13,501 nucleotides of DNA, from the NCBI GenBank assembly GCA_003024985.2, contig PXIH01S0031846.1, one strand, 5' to 3'. The notes beneath the pieces were generated by a model, which saw nothing but the letters and a program-made list of their open reading frames with translations, was not told the origin of the DNA and ran no database searches. The translations under genes and the position numbers were made by a program. Source of the stretch: Euperipatoides rowelli. Taxonomy: Eukaryota > Onychophora > Udeonychophora > Euonychophora > Peripatopsidae. Each line of letters opens with the position of its first letter. Position 1 is the stretch's first letter. Positions 7,355-13,501 of the stretch are shown piece after piece.

Positions 7355-8080
7355 TGTTACATCATCATTTTGTTCATGTCATTTTAATCCATTTAAAAAA
7401 AAGAACAATAGAAAAACTTCTACAACACATTGAACTACATTAGTTGACAAATTAATATTTTTACTGTGATAGATACGTTTTTCAGATAACTAGCAAATAA
7501 AATGCTTTTCTATGTTTGGAGAGTGTATAATAATGTCATCTAAGTACACAAAGACATGACCGTTTAGAAGACATCATGTAGACATTCAATCATAATTTTT
7601 TTTGAAAAATAGCAGCATACGTTAGACATCCCTGGCAAAGGCGGGTGAATGCATATTTCGCAAACAGTACTGAAAAAGCAAATTTTTTCTGGGCCTCTGT
7701 TAATTTAACGTTAAAGTACCTGTAATTTAAATCTAAACTGCTAAATATGCGCACGCCACCTTGGCTCTCCAAAATATTGCCATTGCACATGATTGGATAT
7801 TGCTCGTTCACAATTTGTTTATTAATTTTCCGGAGGTCTAAACAAATCCGGACCTCCTTTGAGTCCTTTTTTGGCAAGACTAGCACAGGCAAGTTATATG
7901 GGATATGAATCTTTTTAATTCTATTATCCTTTTCTAGTTTGTCTAGTTGAAGTCATAAGGGTTCATATAGGCTATGTGGTATATGGTACTGTCTCTGATA
8001 TATTGGAGTGTCAGTCTTGAATTGGGCTCTTAAGGTGGAATGTTGGCCCCAGTCATGTTTGTTATGTCCTCTGGTGTTTG
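7355..8080 (-). pseudogene. Gypsy reverse transcriptase, broken
   Basis: From high to low coordinates the relic shows the usual lead-in (YQRQYHIPHSLYEPL, then QLDKLEKDNRI), LPVLVLPKKDSKEVRICLD, INKQIVNEQYPI, GGVRIFSSLDLN (motif A aspartate kept), FAFSV, FTRLCQGCLTYAAIFQ (motif B, with substitutions in the normal LPFGL block), and VFVYLDDIIIHSP with an intact YLDD at 7535-7546. A frameshift separates the FQ region from YLDD, near 7560-7600, and a TGA interrupts the lead-in. The 100-codon frame at 7590-7892 is its longest open piece. Thumb remnants follow to about 7355. Confidence 0.9.
7366..7490 (-). repeat. Gypsy RT thumb segment, first copy
   Basis: This follows the YLDD box directly and ends in a WIKM.TK block, the counterpart of the GIKMDPxK segment after FLGHV in Gypsy RTs. 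It is the partner of the repeat at 7254-7346 and has an additional 35-base stretch between the shared blocks. Confidence 0.65.
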
Positions 8081-8274
8081 TCTAGTATTGTTTCAAGTTG
8101 TCAGTATTTGTCACTTAGTACTAATTCATTAGTTTTAAACAGCTAAAAATAAATCGCTAGACTGGTCACCTATTTCTTTGTTTATGAGCAATGAGGTACT
8201 GCAGCAGAAGTCAGTTCTTTCCTGTGATTGGCTACTTGCCAGATCACGTTGACTTAACTATCTGGAACTGAAGC

Positions 8275-8575
8275 TTTACAGTACGATACCCACAATCTAT
8301 CATGGCATCGTACCTGTCACACCAGTCGTACCCCAGAATCATCTGGAATGCAACTCTCTGATGCAACCTGACCACGCACATTGGTTGTGATATAGTTTTA
8401 TTTGCAATTTTAAATTTGATGTCAGTTTTGACCCCTCATGTAGTTTGGCTAGATAATGGAGATTTGATAGACACCGCCATCACTGTTGTTTTTAGGTTGT
8501 CTGCTCTAAGACAACTCTCATTGATGAGGCAATTTTCGGCTCATATGTCCAAAAGTGCCTTTACCTTTCTACTGG
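8275..8575 (-). pseudogene. Gypsy aspartic protease, catalytic site broken
   Basis: This is a retropepsin that would cut the Gag-Pol polyprotein. The N-terminal part reads VKALLDI-stop-AENCLI. The family motif is LLDSGA or LLDTGA, and here the glycine codon is TGA (8541-8543 on the plus strand), while the catalytic Asp is kept (8547-8549). The C-terminal part reads ILGYDWCDRYDAMIDC, a very typical Ty3/Gypsy ILGxDWL block, at about 8282-8345. A further TGA lies between them. The frame differs from the spacer, so an indel sits near 8575. Confidence 0.85.
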
Positions 8576-9145
8576 CTATCTCCACATTTTAATATGGGTT
8601 TATCATTGAATAAATCTAAGAATACTACCGTGGTATCTGTCTCTGTTTGCTGATTTTTCTTTTTTTGTCTACCGTGCGTCATTTTGTTTTTTTTATTACC
8701 TCTATGAAACACACCCCACACCATTTTGTTTCCACTTTTGTCAACTGCCAGCAGTTTATTCGTGGAATTATGTTTAGGAGTTGGGGTTTGTACAGCATTA
8801 ACAGAGATATGATGGTAGTTCTCCGGATATATTGCTTTGCACTTCTGTACAGCATTTTCATTCGATAATATTTCCCACAAATTGTGTGTTAAAAATACTG
8901 GTGGATATTTAGTGGTTTGAGGTGAGTTAATTTTAATTTTTGTTTTGGTACTACCACATTTGGGAGATTTCTTTTTTGTTTTATTAGTTTTTTTTGGTTA
9001 GCTATTTTCCACCCTGTGTTAGTTTTAGGCTCATGAATAGTAAATTCTCGGCTCTTGGAAGAAATTTTGACAGAGGGTCCGGTTTTTCCACTGATATTTT
9101 TATTAGTCCCTACATTTACGGAAACTAAAAACGTAGGGACTTTAG
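8569..9145 (-). pseudogene. Gypsy Gag-Pol spacer
   Basis: The frame of the zinc knuckle continues here (VPTFLVSVNVGTNK and onward) to a stop near 8895. A second frame at 8880-8569, 103 codons, then carries a hydrophilic KNKMTHGRQKKKNQQ stretch and ends with a KPILK-type strand that normally precedes the protease. Spacer sequences are poorly conserved, so assignment is by position. Open frames on the opposite strand and in the third frame are shadows. Confidence 0.6.
9105..9141. repeat. 13-bp inverted repeat with one mismatch
   Basis: AGTCCCTACATTT (9105-9117) and AAACGTAGGGACT (9129-9141) are inverted arms with one mismatch and an 11-base loop. It lies at the Gag/spacer junction directly after the Gag stop. 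Confidence 0.7.
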
Positions 9146-9155
9146 TTTAATGCCC

Positions 9156-10437
9156 TCACGTCTCTTGTTTGATTAAGACATTAGTACTGGGCTGCTGTTT
9201 TTTTAAATAATCCCTCTTGAGGTGGCCTCTAATTTTGCAAAAGTTGCAATATAAGATCCTCCTAACGTTTTCTTTCTCAATTCTGTCTTTACTTTGTTTC
9301 ATTAGCTCTTCAGCCGAAATTTTTAATTTGCATATTTGATCGCTTATCGTAGACCCTACCGTTGAATCGACAGTAACCGCACTAACTATTTTGTCTTTAT
9401 GTTCTCTCACGTGCTTAAATTTTATCTCTATGTCTTCTATGTAGGCTATACTTTCTTTTAGGGATATATTGCCTTTTCTAATGAGTTATTCCATAAGATT
9501 AGGGAATAGGCCTATCCTATATCGCTCGGTTAACATTTTGTTATAATCTGTTAAAGGGCTACCTGGAGGTGGATGTAGGGGCTCCCCTAATGCTAAAAAC
9601 CTAAATCTCTAACTTAATGCACTCTCGTCAATACCCTGTCTACAAGCATTAAACAACTTTTTTGTTTGAATTTGATCGATTTGAAGCAAAAACATTTTTC
9701 TAAGATCCTGTAAACGTTCCTCTAGAGAAATAAAATTTTGACTTCCTAAACCCGCTACATATACATATGGCTTTCCCAGTAATACTCTTTTCTAATATAG
9801 ACCTCGCCTTAGCTTCAGGCCATGTGTACTGTTCATAGAGGGCCCTAAATTTGGTGATATAACGTTCGATCTCGAACACGTTGCCTTCCAACAATTGAAA
9901 AGGGGCGAGTTCGGTGGATACGTCATATCCAGCCCAACCTTCAGGCATTTGTAAGACTACATTAATGGGGCCTGAATTATGTTTACATTTACACTAGGCC
10001 TTACTCATATATTATCAACTGTTTGAATTAGCTTGCATGTTTAGAGACGGGCTCACGTAATTAGCAGGGCTTACACTACTATCAAACGTTAGCTGCAATA
10101 CTGGGTTAGGGGCTTGTGCAGTAACGCTTAGTGAGTCAAGGGGGTAGATTCTACTACTAATTCGGGTTCAGCAAATTTATTATTTAAAAAATTTATTGCT
10201 TCCCTTAATATTATGTACTTCCACCGCATGCCCTACCAATTCAGCCTTTAATTTAGAAATCTCAGCAACGTTTTCATCAATTTCTTTTTGGAAATCTCTT
10301 TCCTTTTCTGGTGTAGCGACTTCAGCAACTACCACATCTGGGCCTTCAGCAACTGCAGTAGGCACTGTTCGAACCACTTTGTCTTTGAACTGTACTTCTC
10401 TGTCGTCTAATGGAGGCAGCATTTCTTTTGTCGCCAT
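9156..10437 (-). pseudogene. Gypsy Gag polyprotein, broken
   Basis: The structural protein of the element. It starts at ATG 10437 in a good context (AAAATGG); the first 85 codons are acidic, with a coiled-coil-like segment (EIDENVAEISKLKAEL). After a degraded stretch (10180-9948), the capsid-like part reads MPEGWAGYDV, GNVFEIERYITKFRALYEQY and WPEAKARSILEKSITGKA, all like Gypsy Gag. A frameshift near 9745 leads to SLEERLQDLRKMF and an ERYRIGLFPNL block. The zinc knuckle CNFCKIRGHLKRDY (9248-9207) is CX2CX4HX4 with the last Cys changed to Tyr. TAG and TAA stops interrupt it near 9480-9610. Confidence 0.8.
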
Positions 10438-11040
10438 TTTAATAAATTGAAAATTTAGATCAATACAGTATACAAATCTAATTTATCAATGTATGATACA
10501 GACTCAAAAAAAATCTCAAAATATATTATTTGTCAAAAATTCTAAAATTTACTGAAATTAACTTATTCGTTTCTGCAAACCTATACTCAACAAGTATAAA
10601 CATGGCGTCTATAAAAATTTAATGTAACAAAATAAAATTATCAATAATACATGGACTCTACTTCAGAATATTTTTCTGAAGAATTTTAAATGCTAAATCT
10701 GACTCATTGAATTAAATTAAATTAGAATCAGAAGGTCAAGCAATAGCTATCCTGCCATGCTAGCCAAATGTTTATCTCCCTATGTCCGATACTTGGATGC
10801 AATGGCTTCGCTGTTCTGCATTGTCTATCTCATAAGGCTTTCCTCCCCCCTAATTGAGCCTTATTCTATCCAGAGACAGACTATATTTTGATTATAAATT
10901 CTAATTTGTGTCTGGGTTAACATCATTCTCGGGTTAGCGTGATTGATGTCAGCCTAGACGGGGGCCTGCTTTAACATGTGCCATTCACAAGACTGTCTTA
11001 TATACCTATATTATTAGAAAATAATAATAGTATATTGTCC
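10438..11040. other. Leader region: Gypsy 5' end and LINE C 5' end, boundary unresolved
   Basis: The part next to Gag (10438-10735) is very AT-rich and should hold the Gypsy leader and perhaps its 5' LTR on the minus strand. From about 10740 the base composition is richer in G and C and should belong to the 5' part of LINE C or to an LTR. No TG...CA pair of LTRs, TGG-type primer-binding site or target duplication could be placed. On the minus strand, TGTTAACCCAGACACA near 10908-10923 would be a possible LTR start, but there is no second copy to test it. Confidence 0.4.
10661..10681. repeat. Perfect 8-bp hairpin
   Basis: CTTCAGAA (10661-10668) and TTCTGAAG (10674-10681) pair perfectly around five bases. 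It lies in the leader region upstream of Gag. It is possibly incidental. Confidence 0.6.
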
Positions 11041-11069
11041 ATAACTAGGCAAATTGTATAAGCCTTGGC

Positions 11070-11835
11070 GACAGGCCCTCTTGTTTGAAAATTATTCAAC
11101 CAGTAAGGAACTATTATAACTTCCCAACATTCTTCGTGACGAATCTCAGATCGATCTCAAATAANTTTGAACAATTAATTGTGGCCATGCAGGTTTATAC
11201 TCCTGATATTGTAATAATTACAGAGACATGGATTAATAACCATAATTCTAATGCTTATGAGATTGACAGTTTTCGTTCTTTTCATCATATCAGAAATAGA
11301 ACTGACAAGGATCATGCAGAGGTGTCAGCATGTTTATACTGAATTACCTTACCATACAGCAATATTTGTTTTCTACTGATCCTAATTTGGAAGGAATCAC
11401 CTTAATATGTAAACCAAATTATTTACCCCATCAAATTCCATGGATTGGTTTTATTGTAATATACTTCTCTCCAAATGATTGCCGTCAAAATGAAAGGATT
11501 AGCTATTTTTATCGCAAAATGACAGATTGCTGGCGATAAACAATAAGGCATGTATTTTTATTGCTGGTGATATTAATAATCTGGATATCCATAGGATATT
11601 GCAAATGCATAATGTGAAACAAATGGTAAAAGTCCCTACTCGAGGATCCAATTGTCTGGATTTATGTTTTTCAAACTTCAGTGATAAGTTTTCAATAAAA
11701 ATCCTTCCTGCTATTGCAAACTACGATCACAAAGTTTTACTTATTTCCCCAATCCAGCAAGTGCTGTCCTCTACGAATAATGTTATTATTACCTATAGAA
11801 AACAAAATAGCATCTGGATATCGAACTATGGCTAA
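11070..11835 (+). pseudogene. LINE C AP-like endonuclease, broken
   Basis: This belongs to the endonuclease/exonuclease/phosphatase fold that nicks target DNA. In order: FPTFFVTNLRSISN near 11112-11164 (the N of the substrate site kept); IVIITETW near 11205-11231 (catalytic Glu kept); a degraded glycine-rich block; AGDINNLD near 11563-11583 (catalytic Asp and Asn kept); VKVPTRGSNCLDLCFSNF; and ANYDHKVLL at 11716-11742, where the usual SDH is YDH, keeping the catalytic His. It is spread over three frames (11085-11342, 11330-11539, 11527-11835), needing at least two indels. The ambiguous base 11165 falls in a codon that would normally be Lys. Confidence 0.85.
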
Positions 11836-12299
11836 TCACTCCTGGCACAATGGGGTCTAATTGAATCCGTCCAGGAAATGGCTAATATATTTTATGACTT
11901 TTTAATAGTTTTATATGAGTTGGCTTTTCACTTAGTTATAGAAACCAGAAAGGCTAATACACATCCCTGCATGACCAATCAAATTATTTCTCTCATTAAA
12001 AAAACGCGATTCTCTTTTGTATTACTCCGATTGTGATTCAACATGTATAAAAAATGATTTGTAATAAAATTAAATTTGAAATAACCAAAGCTAATAATCT
12101 TTATAATAAATACAAATTTTCCCTTCTAATTTTTATGGCATAATTCGAAATTTAACGAATCCTAACTCTAGCCAAAACAATCAATTTTCTTCATTTCCTG
12201 ATTCGAATGCAAGTGACTCTCTTATTACTATATATGATTATTTTGAAATTCTCCTGAACCAGCACCCTGACTGCCCTCCAATCTCTGAATCCTCATTTG
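11836..12299 (+). pseudogene. LINE C linker between endonuclease and RT
   Basis: Basic, low-complexity residues with scattered stops, such as a short KKTRFSF-like stretch. This is the poorly conserved spacer expected between the two enzyme domains. No domain is recognised within it. Confidence 0.5.
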
Positions 12300-13250
12300 T
12301 TAAAATGGATAAATTACATAAAATGGAGTTGTTTAGCATATTTCAACATCTAAAAAAAATTCCAGATAGTAATGCTTGCTCACCAGGGGACATACCTTCA
12401 CATGTCTACAGAGAACTGGTTGAATTTCTATCTGAGCCAATTCAAATTCTGTTTAATAAATAAATAATTGAAAAACTTACTGTCACTCCCAATGGAGTGA
12501 CAGTATCTTGTTATGATCCCTAAAGTTCCATCGTCGTCTCCTAACCAACTGAAACCTATAGTAATTACATCTCCATTAGTAAAAATCATCGAGAGACATA
12601 TCCTATACTCAATTACTGAGTATTGTAGGGATTTCCCAGATCCATGTAATATGGTTATCTAAAAAATTGTTCATCATACCATTATATTGCTTTATTTCTG
12701 CATAGAGTGACCATGCACCTCGAAACGCGTAATTCATCAGTCACTTCTATTTTCACAGACTATAATAAAGCCTNCAGTCCCTTAATATAAATCTTGATTT
12801 AAATATTGAGAAATGTTGTTTAATGATTCATTCATTCTCTAAGGTTGTGGTTAATCCGATTGTTTCTTTCAATTCTAATAATCTTTTAAAGTTTTTTAAA
12901 CTTTTAGGTGTTATTGTACAAAGAACCTAAAGTGGGCCTCTCATGTCGAATTTATAATAGGTAAGGCCAAAAAAAAATTCATTTGCTGTATATACTTTGT
13001 AAACTAGGTGCTAATTTAAACATTCTATTAAATACATACTTATCCTTTATTCGGCCAATCCTTGAGTACTGAACGTCGTTGTATGGTGCGAATCATTATG
13101 GACATGGGGCATACTAGATATTTGGATGATCTGAAGTTTCTAGGCATTCCTACCCTTGAAGTGAGAAGACAAATCTTCACTATAGATTTGCATTTAACTT
13201 TTTCATGAATTTTCCTAATTTTATGCCCAAAACTAGAATTCAATTAACTG
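12300..13250 (+). pseudogene. LINE C reverse transcriptase, internally deleted
   Basis: The N-terminal RT part reads LFSIFQHLKKIPDSNACSPGDIPSHVY, then a VMIPKVPSSSPNQLKPIVITSPLVKIIERHI block (YRPI/SKxxE region). Motif A appears as TDYNKA (12755-12772), with its catalytic Asp at 12758-12760. Immediately afterwards, from about 12795, the sequence reads LNIEKC and FSKVVV, which belong after the catalytic YADD box. Motif B and the YADD box are absent, so roughly a hundred or more codons have been lost. The C-terminal part (KLLGVIVQ, NLKWASHVEFIIGKAKKK, LSFIRPILEY) is recognisable but in changing frames. Confidence 0.8.
12478..12505. repeat. Perfect 12-bp hairpin in the LINE C RT
   Basis: TACTGTCACTCC (12478-12489) and GGAGTGACAGTA (12494-12505) are perfect inverted arms around CAAT. 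It falls between the LFNK block and the VMIPKV block, where related RTs encode a variable segment. It is probably a local inversion-type duplication in a dead copy. Confidence 0.85.
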
Positions 13251-13501
13251 GCATTAACACCAGAAATGCTAAAAAACTTTCTATAACCCCCCCCCCCACA
13301 CACTCTAAAACCATCAGAGCAAAAAGTCTCCGATTCTTTGTTTTGTTGAAGTTATAATTGCCCTCCATAATTGAATTTTATATTTGTTTATTTATTTTAT
13401 GTATTGATTTTATTTATTATACATGTAATGAGATCCATATCAATTTTTTTGGGGCCAGGTTCTCAATGTAACTTATTTCTTGAGCTTAATAAACGTTATT
13501 A
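13251..13501 (+). other. LINE C 3' untranslated region and 3' end
   Basis: After the RT tail comes a C11 run (13287-13297), a short segment, a T-rich TTTATT tract (13380-13425), then ATGTAATGAGATCC and GGGGCCAGGTTCTCAATGTAAC. The last bases are TTGAGCTTAATAAACGTTATTA with AATAAA at 13488-13493. This is the kind of conserved 3' end used by LINE RTs to recognise their RNA, but I recognise it only as a general CR1-like pattern. Confidence 0.6.
13488..13493 (+). terminator. AATAAA polyadenylation signal of LINE C
   Basis: AATAAA lies eight bases from the window end, just before a TTATTA tail. Confidence 0.6.

Larger units (their letters stand above)
7355..10437 (-). mobile_element. Truncated Ty3/Gypsy-type LTR retrotransposon
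   Basis: On the minus strand this carries Gag (10437 to about 9156), a spacer (about 9145-8575), an aspartic protease (about 8575-8275) and a reverse transcriptase (about 8080-7355), in the order typical of Ty3/Gypsy (Metaviridae). The zinc knuckle, protease and RT parts share one frame, so the ancestor probably had a single Gag-Pol frame; the N-terminal Gag and part of the spacer sit in another frame because of indels. RNase H, integrase and 3' LTR are missing. No LTR pair or primer-binding site could be confirmed. Several lethal lesions are listed under the parts. It is inactive. Confidence 0.85.
11040..13501 (+). mobile_element. LINE C: CR1/Jockey-superclade-like non-LTR element
   Basis: A plus-strand LINE with an AP-type endonuclease (about 11070-11835), linker, RT (about 12300-13250) and a 3' untranslated region ending in AATAAACGTTATTA at the window edge. 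The endonuclease wording (NLRSISN, IVIITETW, GDINNLD, LDLCFSNFSDKF) and the RT tail (NLKWASHVEFIIGKAKKK, RPILEY) are typical of CR1-like elements. The 3' end lacks a long poly(A), also usual in that group. Frameshifts and stops are frequent and the centre of the RT is deleted, so the copy is dead. Both N bases of the window lie in it (11165, 12774). The right end may continue beyond the window. Confidence 0.85.

Noticed and set aside
8647-8868. 73-codon plus-strand open frame
   Set aside because: It is the antisense shadow of the Gypsy spacer; residues are hydrophobic and without motif.
10196-10450. 84-codon plus-strand open frame
   Set aside because: It is antisense to the Gag N-terminal part, which has a proper start context and Gag-like layout.
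13040-13243. 67-codon minus-strand open frame
   Set aside because: It is antisense to the LINE C RT tail.

Overview
This window looks like AT-rich intergenic or intronic DNA from an invertebrate animal genome. The signs are a dense mix of decayed LINE, LTR and SINE retroelements, one spliced-exon candidate, no operons or bacterial-type genes, and two isolated N bases. The phylum cannot be fixed from the sequence alone; a mollusc or other lophotrochozoan would fit but is a guess. Nearly all long open frames are broken remains of retrotransposon proteins, so this is mostly a transposable-element graveyard. All residue-level statements come from translation by eye.

Layout, left to right. Bases 1-604 hold no recognisable gene, only a short repeat cluster near 252-311. 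Bases 605 to about 2990 carry a degraded plus-strand LINE (LINE A) with linker, reverse transcriptase (RT) and C-terminal parts. LINE A is interrupted at 835-1115 by a tRNA-related SINE with an exact 11-bp target-site duplication, and LINE-like reading resumes after it. A second, more diverged copy of the same SINE lies at about 3357-3655. Two copies of a further dispersed repeat lie at 4058-4160 and 6376-6541; the second contains three tandem 38-bp units and a perfect hairpin. Bases 4200-5280 have no gene but recurrent TGATGTCA and ATTATGGGTAA words. A minus-strand LINE RT fragment (LINE B) lies at about 5395-6010.

The best candidate for a host gene is a 73-base plus-strand exon at 6985-7057. 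It is bounded by a good splice acceptor and donor and encodes a CCxxDxCN cysteine motif typical of the C-terminal end of Ly6/uPAR (LU, three-finger) domains.

From about 7355 to 10437, on the minus strand, there is a decayed Ty3/Gypsy-type LTR retrotransposon: Gag with a zinc knuckle, a protease, then an RT with an intact YLDD box. It stops after the RT thumb, whose end is present twice. No RNase H, integrase or paired LTRs were recognised. From about 11040 to the end of the window is a plus-strand CR1/Jockey-superclade-like LINE (LINE C) with an AP-type endonuclease, an RT lacking its central motifs, and a preserved 3' end carrying AATAAA.

No new molecular system is evident. The points most worth checking are the LU exon, the SINE family and its nested insertion, the repeat with the 38-bp expansion, and the internal deletion in LINE C.
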